A stretch of 64,000 bases of DNA, from positions 1 to 64,000 of the forward strand of contig NZ_BJDS01000013.1 of NCBI RefSeq assembly GCF_005405265.1, written 5' to 3'. Made by a program: the position numbers and the translations under genes. Numbering within the stretch: the first letter of the stretch is position 1; each line of letters opens with the position of its first letter. Shown here piece after piece: positions 35,383 to 42,670 of this stretch. The DNA is from Enterococcus songbeiensis (GTDB lineage: Bacteria > Bacillota > Bacilli > Lactobacillales > Enterococcaceae). Under the pieces are notes generated by a model. The model saw only the letters and a list, made by a program, of their open reading frames with translations. It was not told the DNA's origin and searched no databases.

Positions 35383-36072
35383 TCATTTTTTTTGATGGAC
35401 GATGGCTTTCAGTTCTTTACGGTTATTCGCCATGTGGATAGTCATGGCATCCAGCGCTGCAATCTCATCGCGATTTTCAATTGCTTCGGTGATATCCTTG
35501 TGCATGTCGATCGTTTCGATCTTCAAATGCTTGATATTGTAATTTTTATTGAACAGCCCAATGGATTCATTAATGATTGGAATAATATGAAACAGTGCTA
35601 CGTTGCCGCTTGCCGCCGCAATCGTCGTGTGAAAATCAATGTCCAGTGTGACGTGACGAGAATCATTTTTATAAAAAGAATCCTCAATTTCCACCCGCAG
35701 ACGATTCAGTTTATCGATTTGTTCCTGTGTTGCGTATTTAGCTGCCAACGCTGCCATTTTCGGCTCCAGCAAATACCGCAATTCAAACAAATCCTGAATC
35801 ATTTTGTCTTGGTCCTTCACCAGCGAAAAACCTAGCGGATCATTGGCGATTCCCCGTTTATCACTGATAAATGTTCCTGCTCCTTGGCGAACTTCCAGCA
35901 CATTACGAGAAGTTAGCGCTCGTACTGCTTCCCGCAAGGTACTGCGGCCAACGTCCAGCTGTTGGGACAATTCGTACTCATTCGGTAGCTTCATGCCAAT
36001 TTCCAACTCATTTTTCGTGATGTAGTCTAAAATTTTATCGGTGGTCCGTTCCACCAATGTCTGATTTTCCAT
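35383..36072 (-). CDS. GntR-family regulator, FadR (FCD) subfamily
   Basis: A 229-aa regulator: winged helix near residues 15-75 (LPNEYELSQQLDVGRSTLREAVRALTSRNVLEVRQGAGTFI) and a C-terminal FCD ligand domain with the metal-binding-type D and H residues (RHVTLDIDFHTTIAAASGN). It is encoded directly upstream of the PTS-GH1-kinase locus on the same strand, and CATCAGATG-type sites occur at both that locus and its own promoter, so it most likely represses both until a sugar acid or sugar phosphate binds. AAAGGAG precedes the ATG at 36072. Confidence 0.9.
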   Translation of the reverse strand: MENQTLVERTTDKILDYITKNELEIGMKLPNEYELSQQLDVGRSTLREAVRALTSRNVLEVRQGAGTFISDKRGIANDPLGFSLVKDQDKMIQDLFELRYLLEPKMAALAAKYATQEQIDKLNRLRVEIEDSFYKNDSRHVTLDIDFHTTIAAASGNVALFHIIPIINESIGLFNKNYNIKHLKIETIDMHKDITEAIENRDEIAALDAMTIHMANNRKELKAIVHQKK

Positions 36073-36092
36073 GATACTACTCCTTTCATTAA

Positions 36093-36151
36093 TCATCTGA
36101 TGTATTTAACTATAATCGGTCCATGTACAAAACACAATCAGCAGATGACTT
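36093..36151 (-). promoter_or_regulatory. Autoregulatory promoter region of the FadR-type gene
   Basis: TCATCTGATGTATT at 36093-36106 repeats the locus 1 operator and lies at the predicted transcription start; the minus-strand -10 TATAGT is at 36109-36114. A degenerate copy (ATCAGCAGATGACT) lies at 36138-36151 upstream of the -35 position. Confidence 0.55.
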
Positions 36152-36398
36152 TAGAAAATAAGACAACCAACAATGGCCGCTTTATTTCTACAAAAATTTC
36201 TTTACGACACTTGCCAATAATTGGAAATCTTGTTTCATTGAAGCATCTCTTTATACACCAAGCAGTCCTCTTCCTTCAACTCTTCTTTCATAATACAAAA
36301 GAAAATTTGCAATTTCCAATGTTTCTCGCAATGTCTTCTGAAAAAATGCAGATATTTTTTCTTTAGAAAAAAACAAACCGTTAAACGAATAATTTTTA

Positions 36399-36427
36399 TT
36401 GATATTCGATAAATATCATGCTACACT
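36399..36427 (+). promoter_or_regulatory. Promoter of the DUF2975-HTH pair with an internal palindrome
   Basis: TTGATA, 17-bp spacer, TACACT. The palindrome GATATT-N5-AATATC (36401-36417) overlaps the -35 and spacer, a likely operator for the XRE protein encoded by the second gene. Confidence 0.55.
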
Positions 36428-36457
36428 TTTTTTATTCTTTAAGAAAGTGAGTAGTAA

Positions 36458-36940
36458 ATGATGAAAACAAAAACCTTATTTCTAAAAGCATCTTTACTTT
36501 TTATCAGTTTGTTGGTTTTACTTTTTAGTTTGTTTATCTTTCCAAAATTCCCTCACGCGATGCAGCAGGAATATCCGCGAATCACTTATGAGAACTGGGC
36601 CTTTATTGGTGGACTTTATCTCTCGGAGCTCTGTTTCTATTTTGCTGTTTTTCAAGCCTTTCGCGTACTGCGGCAGGTGGATCACAATCAAGCTTTCTCC
36701 CAAGAAACGCTACTGGCCGTCACCCGTTTAAAACAGGGATTGTTTGGCATGGGAGGCAGTTATCTGACCTTTTTGCCGTTTCTCTATGTAATGGCAGATG
36801 TGGAAGATGCTCCAGGACTGATTTTTGTCGGCTTAGGAGTGATTGCCGTTCCCTTTATCGCGGCCGTCTTTGTGGCGATTTTACAAAAACTGCTGGAAAA
36901 TGTTCTTTTGATAAAAACAGAAAATGAATTGACAATTTGA
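36458..36940 (+). CDS. DUF2975 family membrane protein
   Basis: A 160-aa protein with four hydrophobic segments (about residues 8-27, 45-66, 90-112 and 120-145), matching DUF2975. Function unknown. It is followed 9 bp later by a small XRE-type regulator, the usual DUF2975-HTH pairing, in which the regulator probably controls the pair. Two ATG codons at the start are equally possible. Confidence 0.8.
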   Translation: MMKTKTLFLKASLLFISLLVLLFSLFIFPKFPHAMQQEYPRITYENWAFIGGLYLSELCFYFAVFQAFRVLRQVDHNQAFSQETLLAVTRLKQGLFGMGGSYLTFLPFLYVMADVEDAPGLIFVGLGVIAVPFIAAVFVAILQKLLENVLLIKTENELTI

Positions 36941-36949
36941 GGTGAGAAA

Positions 36950-37165
36950 ATGGCAATAATCGTAAACATTGATGTCATGCTGGCAAAACGCAAAATGTCT
37001 GTTACCGAATTGACCGAAAAAGTCGGAATCACAATGGCTAATCTTTCGATTTTAAAAAACGGAAAAGCCAAGGCGATTCGCTTCTCCACCTTAGAAAAAA
37101 TTTGCGAGGCTTTGGATTGCCAACCGGGAGACATTTTAGCCTTTCAGTCCGATCAGGAAAATTAA
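36950..37165 (+). CDS. Small XRE/Cro-CI-type helix-turn-helix regulator (YozG-like)
   Basis: A 71-aa single-domain DNA-binding protein with the helix-turn-helix KMSVTELTEKVGITMANLSILKNGKAKAIRFSTLEKICEAL and C-terminal CQPGDILAF, the YozG-type pattern. No effector domain. GAGGTGAG lies before the ATG. Second gene of the pair with the DUF2975 protein; the palindrome in the shared promoter is its probable target. Confidence 0.88.
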   Translation: MAIIVNIDVMLAKRKMSVTELTEKVGITMANLSILKNGKAKAIRFSTLEKICEALDCQPGDILAFQSDQEN

Positions 37166-37171
37166 ATCGAC

Positions 37172-37209
37172 AAAAAAACTGGTCGCCTTTTCGGAGCGAC
37201 CAGTTTTTC
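37172..37209. terminator. Bidirectional terminator
   Basis: AAAAACTGGTCGC/GCGACCAGTTTTT hairpin with T runs on both strands between the convergent HTH and IIC-2 genes. Confidence 0.85.
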
Positions 37210-37210
37210 T

Positions 37211-38479
37211 TTAATTTTCTGGATTTGGTTGACGATCCAAAGCCTTCATGAATGGGAACCAGATTACTGCCACGATCACAAAGTCGATAACTTGCAGTAG
37301 TCCTCCCAACCAAGAATTCGTAGCTAAAATTCCGCTAGCGATAATCGGTACCGTCCATGGCACAGACACACCGGTTGGCGCTGGAACAATTCCGGCGGCC
37401 ATCACTAAGTAGTTCAACGTTGTAACAACTAATGGTGCAAGCACCCAAGGAATCAAAATTGTTGCGTTCAAAACGATTGGCAGACCAAAGATTACGGGTT
37501 CGTTCACATTGAATAGACCAGGTCCTAAAGCCAAACGACCAATATCTTTGTATTGTTTTTTCTTCATGAAGAAAACCAGGATAACAACAACGGCCAAGGT
37601 CATACCAGAACCGCCAAGACCTACCGTGAAGGTTTCCATAAATGGTTTCGTAATGATATGAGGTAATTTTTCTCCTGCTTTATAAGCATCCAAATTGTCC
37701 AACATCAACGTGTTCCAAATAGGGTCCATCACTGAATTGACAATGATTTGTCCATGTAAACCAAAGAACCATAAGAATTGAACAAAGAACAAAGCAATCA
37801 AGGTTGCCGGCAAACTGCTGCCTAAACCAGTTAAAGGTTTTTGAATCACGTCATAAATCACATCATGCAAGTTGACATCAAACACACCAGTTACGATTGC
37901 ATTGATGAATAAGAACACACTTAACGTAATGATTGCTGGAATCAATGCAGCAAATGATTTGGTTACTGCTGGTGGTACACCATCAGGCATTTTGATTTGC
38001 CAGCCGCGTTTTGTCACACGACAATAAATTTCTCCTGCTAAAAAGGCTGCGATCATACCGATAAACATCCCTTTTGCACCTAGGCGATCCAAGCTCAGCA
38101 CATTGCTGACTGTTTCGCCGCCTTCAGTTACGGTAAAGAATGGTGTTAAAATCAAAAAGCTGGCAAAGGAGACAGCTCCACCAAAAATACCTTCTACATC
38201 ATAAGATTTAGATAAATAATAGCCAATACCAAATGTTACAAACACGGTCATGATACTCATTGTGGCATTTTGTCCACTACCAAACAATGTTCCCAAGGTT
38301 CCTTTTGTGTCATCGCTGAAAAATGGCAAGTTATTAATAACGACAACAATTGATCCAAACATTGTTAACGGAAACGCTAACATAAATGCGTCACGTAAAA
38401 CCGTCAGATACCGATTTTGTCCCAGCCAATTCGCAAGGGGCATAATCTTTTCACTGATTTTATCCATCATAAAAATCAT
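37211..38479 (-). CDS. PTS lactose/cellobiose-family IIC permease (locus 2)
   Basis: A 422-aa membrane permease paralogous to the one at 33.8 kb. The conserved FNVNEPVIFGLPIVLN region is near residue 325 and LWFFGLHGQIIVNS near 240. It probably carries a beta-glucoside together with the IIA and IIB encoded upstream on the same strand, although the GntR gene and two terminators lie between them. Start among ATG 38479, 38470 or 38467; I use the first. A palindromic operator candidate lies 60-85 bp upstream. Confidence 0.9.
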   Translation of the reverse strand: MIFMMDKISEKIMPLANWLGQNRYLTVLRDAFMLAFPLTMFGSIVVVINNLPFFSDDTKGTLGTLFGSGQNATMSIMTVFVTFGIGYYLSKSYDVEGIFGGAVSFASFLILTPFFTVTEGGETVSNVLSLDRLGAKGMFIGMIAAFLAGEIYCRVTKRGWQIKMPDGVPPAVTKSFAALIPAIITLSVFLFINAIVTGVFDVNLHDVIYDVIQKPLTGLGSSLPATLIALFFVQFLWFFGLHGQIIVNSVMDPIWNTLMLDNLDAYKAGEKLPHIITKPFMETFTVGLGGSGMTLAVVVILVFFMKKKQYKDIGRLALGPGLFNVNEPVIFGLPIVLNATILIPWVLAPLVVTTLNYLVMAAGIVPAPTGVSVPWTVPIIASGILATNSWLGGLLQVIDFVIVAVIWFPFMKALDRQPNPEN

Positions 38480-38541
38480 TCCTCATTCCTTTTTAGTAAT
38501 CGATTACAAAACCTATCTTAGCACGACTCTTCAAATAAGTC

Positions 38542-38564
38542 TATACTTTATTTGAAAAAGTATA
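38542..38564 (-). promoter_or_regulatory. Operator candidate for the UTRA regulator, upstream of IIC-2
   Basis: Perfect inverted repeat TATACTTT-N7-AAAGTATA. The half-site recurs before the GH1-2 gene (TATACTTT at 41785-41792) and in a looser form before the GntR gene, so it marks the regulon of that protein. Confidence 0.55.
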
Positions 38565-38689
38565 TTTCTATAACTGTCGTTAACTAGCCTACACAACGAA
38601 TTTGCAGAATAGTCGAGCTACCTTCTGTTTTCTTATGGATTTACATTTTTACATTCAAGATAATATAACAAAATATTTTTCTTTATTAT

Positions 38690-38720
38690 AAAAAATACCC
38701 TCTTTATTATTAGAGGGCAT
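38690..38720 (-). terminator. Intrinsic terminator after the UTRA regulator gene
   Basis: Minus strand GCCCTCT/AGAGGGT stem, 8-nt loop, ATTTTTT tail. Confidence 0.75.
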
Positions 38721-38735
38721 CTGATAAAGACTATT

Positions 38736-39449
38736 TTAATTTCGTGTTAAAATCATTTCTGTAATAAATCGATCGTAGCGATGGACCGAAATCGAATATT
38801 CAAACGCAGCTCCGGTAGCCAAGTATCCGATTTGCTCCGCAACCCCCACCGGATCTCCTTTTTCTAAGAAAAGCTGTTCTGCTTCAAAATCTGTCGCTTT
38901 GCGAACGGTAATAGTTCTATGACCACTTTGAATTTTAAGATGCAATTCTTCTTCAATGTATTCATAAATTGAGGCTTCCAGTGTTTCTTTCTTTAATCCG
39001 GGAATCACATCGATAGGCATGTGAGTTTCCTCGATTACTGCTGGACTGCCATCCAAGTACCGTACTCGATAAATGTGATAAACAAAATCTCCCTCTGAAA
39101 TGTTCAATTTACTTTGAATCAACGGTGAAGCTTTAATGACTGAAAAATCGAGGACTTTACTAGTTACTTTTTTGTCCGGATTTTCTGCGGTCTTTCCGCG
39201 AAATTGATTGACGATTGCAATTCGATCGATTTCATTCTTCGATAAATCTTTGACAAACGTTCCCGAGCCTCGACGTTTAATGATTAAGCCCTCTGATACC
39301 AAAATATCCAACGCCTGCTTGACCGTCATCTTGCTTGCTTCATAAAAAAGCCCCAGTTCTTTTTCTGAAGGTAATTTATCATTGGATTGGTATTCTCCAG
39401 CCAAAATTTTATTTCGTAAATCTCCTGAAATATGGATATATTTTTTCAC
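38736..39449 (-). CDS. GntR-family regulator, HutC/UTRA subfamily
   Basis: A 237-aa regulator with winged helix (KLPSEKELGLFYEASKMTVKQALDILVSEGLIIKRRGSGTFV) in the first 75 residues and a UTRA ligand domain after it (VYHIYRVRYLDGSPAVIEETHMP, IQSGHRTITVRKATDFEA). UTRA proteins of this kind usually sense a sugar phosphate, and many control beta-glucoside PTS genes. It starts with GTG, preceded by GAGGTGAG. It lies between the GH1-IIB-IIA genes and IIC-2 and probably controls both. Confidence 0.9.
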   Translation of the reverse strand: MKKYIHISGDLRNKILAGEYQSNDKLPSEKELGLFYEASKMTVKQALDILVSEGLIIKRRGSGTFVKDLSKNEIDRIAIVNQFRGKTAENPDKKVTSKVLDFSVIKASPLIQSKLNISEGDFVYHIYRVRYLDGSPAVIEETHMPIDVIPGLKKETLEASIYEYIEEELHLKIQSGHRTITVRKATDFEAEQLFLEKGDPVGVAEQIGYLATGAAFEYSISVHRYDRFITEMILTRN

Positions 39450-39531
39450 AACTACTCACCTCTTTTGTGAACACACAGTTTCTCCTCTAAATAATAACTT
39501 ATTTCAGGTGAAAAAGTCTATCTTATTCCTT

Positions 39532-39570
39532 GTAAAAGAAAAGAACTCAGAACCGTCGCTCTGAGTTCAC
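39532..39570 (-). terminator. Intrinsic terminator after the IIA gene
   Basis: Minus strand GAACTCAGA/TCTGAGTTC stem followed by TTTTCTTTT. Confidence 0.8.
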
Positions 39571-39575
39571 TTTGC

Positions 39576-39893
39576 TTATTTCGTTGCCATTTTTTTATAG
39601 AGAGCAATGATTTCCTTCGCCAAGTCGGTAAAAGCAATGGCAGTCATCAAATGGTCTTGACTATGGACTGTCAGCAGTGTGACTTCCATGTGATTGCCTT
39701 GCGCTTCTTGCGTCAACATATTGGTTTGGGAATGGTGTGCTTCGACCAAAGATTTTTCTGCGTCTTTGATTTTTTCTTCCGCTTCCTCAAAATTGCCGGT
39801 TTTGGCAGCTTGGATCGCTTCCATCGCATCGCTTTTTGCATTGCCGCCGTACATAATCAAGCCCATGATGGCTTCTAGATTTTTTTCATCCAT
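39576..39893 (-). CDS. PTS lactose/cellobiose-family IIA component
   Basis: A 105-aa all-helical phosphocarrier that forms a trimer. The phosphorylated His is at about residue 77 in TVHSQDHLM, the family signature; MGLIMYGGNAKSDAMEAI is the conserved first helix. It passes phosphate from HPr to IIB. The only IIA in the window. Starts 5 bp after the IIB gene. Confidence 0.94.
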   Translation of the reverse strand: MDEKNLEAIMGLIMYGGNAKSDAMEAIQAAKTGNFEEAEEKIKDAEKSLVEAHHSQTNMLTQEAQGNHMEVTLLTVHSQDHLMTAIAFTDLAKEIIALYKKMATK

Positions 39894-39898
39894 GTGTC

Positions 39899-40222
39899 TT
39901 ACTTCCCTTCAATCAATTTTTCTGCTTGTGCCAAGACCTTTTTACCGTCCATCATGCCATAATCTGCCATATTGATGACATCAAAGGGAATACCTTTTGG
40001 CGCTAATTTTTCAGCAAATTGGGTTTTCATGAAGCGTACTTGTGGACCCAGTAGTAAAACATCCACCGGTTTTGTTGCCAAATGATTGTCTGCATCTGAA
40101 GCAGCAACGGCGAAAATATCTGCTTCCATCCCTTTTTTTTCTGCGGCTTTTTGCATTTTTGTCACTAATAAACTGGTACTCATGCCTGCCGAACAAACCA
40201 GCATAATTGTTTTCTTTGCCAT
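39899..40222 (-). CDS. PTS lactose/cellobiose-family IIB component
   Basis: A 107-aa phosphocarrier with the phosphocysteine at residue 10 in MLVCSAGMSTSLLV. It receives phosphate from IIA and gives it to the sugar bound by IIC. The ATG at 40222 has GAGGTGG upstream; a frame extension to 40231 is unlikely. The only IIB in the window, so it may serve both IIC permeases. Confidence 0.94.
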   Translation of the reverse strand: MAKKTIMLVCSAGMSTSLLVTKMQKAAEKKGMEADIFAVAASDADNHLATKPVDVLLLGPQVRFMKTQFAEKLAPKGIPFDVINMADYGMMDGKKVLAQAEKLIEGK

Positions 40223-40236
40223 GTTTTCCACCTCAA

Positions 40237-41655
40237 CTAATTTTCAATGATTGTATCTTCCAAAAAGACCTGATTTGTCTCTGCGACATTTTTGATCCAA
40301 TACCCGGATTTTTTGATGGTTTTTACTTGGGTGTGAATCTCATTTGAAATAAAGCCATACCGATTGCGGTACGCATTTTTCCACGACCAGCAATCGATGG
40401 GGGTCCATAAGTGATAGCCGAAACAATTCGAGCCTTCCACCATTGCTTGATTCAACCAATATAGATGTTCTTGGATAAATTGAATACGATAATCGTCTTC
40501 AATCAATCCATCTGCGTTCAAGTAGCGTTCTTCTCGGGAAACACCCATACCGTTTTCCGAAACGAACCAATCGATATTTCCATAATTATCGCGAATATTG
40601 ATGCCGATATCATACAAGGCTTTAGGGTAGATTTCCCAGCCTTTATCAACATTCATCCGTCGTCCTGGCATTTCATATTCATCAAAATATTTTTCCGGCA
40701 GCCAATCCACAGTCAAGCTATTTGGTGAAACTGCCGGTGCTTGTACCCGGTGAGGATGATAGTAGTTGACACCTAAATAATCGATGGTATTTTCTTTGAT
40801 GATCGCCAATTCTTCGGCAGAAGCTTCCCATAAAACCTTGTCTTTTGCCAACACAGCCACTAATTTTTCGGGAAATTCTCCCAGTGTAGAAGCATTCATA
40901 AAGAGTTGATTCAACCATAAATCAGCAAATTCTGAAGCGGCTTGATCCGCAGGTCCGTCGGTTGCTGGATATGGAGGAGTCAGATTCAAAATAATCCCGA
41001 TCCGTCCATTTGGATTTTGATTCAGCTTTCGAAAACGAGCAATCGTTTTGCTGGATGCTAATTGAATATTGTAGGCTACTTGCACAGCTTTTTTACCGTC
41101 CACTATATTTGGATAATGGAATTGATGCAGGTATTCTCCTTCAACAATCACCATCGGTTCATTAAACGTGAACCAATCCACCACACGATCGCTGAATAAT
41201 TCAAAACATTTTTCCGCAAATTTTACAAAAAGATCCACGACATGTTTTGATTCCCAGCCACCATATTGGTGATACAATTCAACGGGTAAATCAAAGTGAT
41301 GCAGATTGATCACTGGACGAATACCGTTTTTAATGAATTCATTGATAACATCATTATAAAAACGTACCCCGTCTTCATTAACACTTCCAGTTTCCAGATC
41401 ATCAATCAATCGACTCCATTGAATAGAGGTGCGGATTGAATTTAAGCCGATTTCTTTCATTAAACGAATATCTTCACGAAAACTATTGTAGAAATTCGAT
41501 GCAGTGTCTGGTCCTACTTGCTGATAAAATTCTTCTGGGGCAATTTCATACCAGTAATCAAACATGTTGGCATGTTGTTTGTTAAAACGTCCTTCTGACT
41601 GAGGACCGGAAGTTGCGGCACCCCACCAGAAATTTTTAGGAAATTCTAGATTCAT
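40237..41655 (-). CDS. Glycoside hydrolase family 1, probable 6-phospho-beta-glucosidase (locus 2)
   Basis: A 472-aa GH1 enzyme. FWWGAATSGPQSEG is the N-terminal signature, acid/base Glu in TFNEP (about residue 167), nucleophile Glu in VSENGMG (about 365). The phosphate-pocket segment reads SWKNAYRNRYG, with Arg where the locus 1 enzyme has Lys, which may mean a different substrate. GGAGG precedes the ATG. First gene of GH1-IIB-IIA, gaps 14 and 5 bp. Confidence 0.9.
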   Translation of the reverse strand: MNLEFPKNFWWGAATSGPQSEGRFNKQHANMFDYWYEIAPEEFYQQVGPDTASNFYNSFREDIRLMKEIGLNSIRTSIQWSRLIDDLETGSVNEDGVRFYNDVINEFIKNGIRPVINLHHFDLPVELYHQYGGWESKHVVDLFVKFAEKCFELFSDRVVDWFTFNEPMVIVEGEYLHQFHYPNIVDGKKAVQVAYNIQLASSKTIARFRKLNQNPNGRIGIILNLTPPYPATDGPADQAASEFADLWLNQLFMNASTLGEFPEKLVAVLAKDKVLWEASAEELAIIKENTIDYLGVNYYHPHRVQAPAVSPNSLTVDWLPEKYFDEYEMPGRRMNVDKGWEIYPKALYDIGINIRDNYGNIDWFVSENGMGVSREERYLNADGLIEDDYRIQFIQEHLYWLNQAMVEGSNCFGYHLWTPIDCWSWKNAYRNRYGFISNEIHTQVKTIKKSGYWIKNVAETNQVFLEDTIIEN

Positions 41656-41757
41656 TTTTCTACTCCTCCAATTTCATTCGCAGAATCAAGTTGTTTCTTT
41701 GGTCATGTGATACCGTTGTCATTGAAACGCTTACGAAATTTTTTCTTACTTTTCTTT

Positions 41758-41786
41758 ATCATACAGCGAAAAGATTAAAATGTCTA
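41758..41786 (-). promoter_or_regulatory. Promoter of the GH1-IIB-IIA operon
   Basis: Minus strand TAGACA (five of six), 17-bp spacer, TATGAT. The -35 abuts an AAAGTATA half-site, and a second TATACTTTT half-site lies about 20 bp further upstream, so the UTRA regulator could block polymerase. An imperfect cre-like AAGCGTTTCA stretch lies near +20. Confidence 0.6.
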
Positions 41787-41824
41787 TACTTTAAAAGGAT
41801 ATAAAATATACTTTTATCCAAAAA

Positions 41825-41851
41825 TAAAAAAGCCGGATTTCTCCAGCTTTC
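41825..41851 (-). terminator. Terminator after the PepSY lipoprotein gene
   Basis: Minus strand GAAAGCTGGA/TCCGGCTTT imperfect stem with T run. Confidence 0.6.
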
Positions 41852-41869
41852 ACCTCTAGTATTTACCGC

Positions 41870-42517
41870 TTAATCATCGATTTCGGTTTCTATGACTTCT
41901 CCTGATTGAGCGTTTAATTTTACATTGGTCTCTTGATTTCCATCCACCACGGTCACTTCCCAGTAGGTGATGTTCAATTCTTTGTCCAGATCCCAATCCG
42001 TCGCTTCTCCAGCGCCCACCGTTGTTTCTGCGATTTCAGCCGCTTTTTCAATACTCAATAAATTGGCAAGATTTAATTTCTCTTCCCGTTTTACCCCGTT
42101 TCGATCGTCTGCATCCAACATTTCTTCTCGTTCTTTTTCTACTTTTTTCGTTGCACCATCAATGCGAATTTCAACTTCCTTTTCGTCATTGACTCCTTCG
42201 ACTTTATAAAAGTAGTTGCCAAAAGAAGTATCTAGTTCTAGTGAAGTAATATCTGCATCAGAATAAGTCTCTTGAAAAATTTTGATTGCTTCATCAACCG
42301 ATACCTTCAGACCGCTAATTCCTTGCCCACTGCTAGACTGAGTCGTTTCAGTCATGCTGGTGCTGGTAGTTTTTGATTGCGCTGTTGATTGCGCTGTTGT
42401 TTGTGCTTGTTCTGTACTTGATTGACTAGACTGATTCGGCGTATCTCCTGTTGAGCAGCCCGCAAGCAAGCCCAAGGTAAGCAGGCTCATTCCTAAAACA
42501 AATCCTTTTGTTCTCAT
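41870..42517 (-). CDS. PepSY-domain lipoprotein
   Basis: A 215-aa secreted lipoprotein. The lipobox LLAGC places the lipidated Cys at residue 21; a Ser/Thr/Gln-rich linker (about 22-68) leads to two PepSY domains (about 75-135 and 145-215) with the pattern EAIKIFQETYSDADITSLELD and YWEVTVVDGNQETNVKLNAQSGEV. PepSY domains are thought to inhibit or restrain peptidases outside the membrane; the partner is unknown. GGAGGGG precedes the ATG at 42517. Single gene, ended by a terminator. Confidence 0.88.
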   Translation of the reverse strand: MRTKGFVLGMSLLTLGLLAGCSTGDTPNQSSQSSTEQAQTTAQSTAQSKTTSTSMTETTQSSSGQGISGLKVSVDEAIKIFQETYSDADITSLELDTSFGNYFYKVEGVNDEKEVEIRIDGATKKVEKEREEMLDADDRNGVKREEKLNLANLLSIEKAAEIAETTVGAGEATDWDLDKELNITYWEVTVVDGNQETNVKLNAQSGEVIETEIDD

Positions 42518-42670
42518 GATATCCCCTCCACTCTCCATCTTAGCAGTTTTCTCAGAGAAATCACAAGGCGAATCCGCCAAATAAATCGTATTTTATTCAA
42601 TTTTACAACGAATTTTAATTTATTTTGACAAAATTCAAAAAATTAGTTGTTTCACAGAAAAGCTCTGTTT

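Larger units (their letters stand above)
36073..36457. other. Divergent intergenic region
   Basis: Holds the FadR-type gene promoter and operators on the left and the DUF2975 promoter on the right; the AT-rich middle shows no gene. A plus-strand frame at 36100-36366 has no ribosome binding site and odd composition. Confidence 0.5.

Noticed and set aside
36100-36366. 88-codon plus-strand frame between the FadR-type gene and DUF2975
   Set aside because: No ribosome binding site, overlaps promoter and operator sequences, and its composition is not protein-like.
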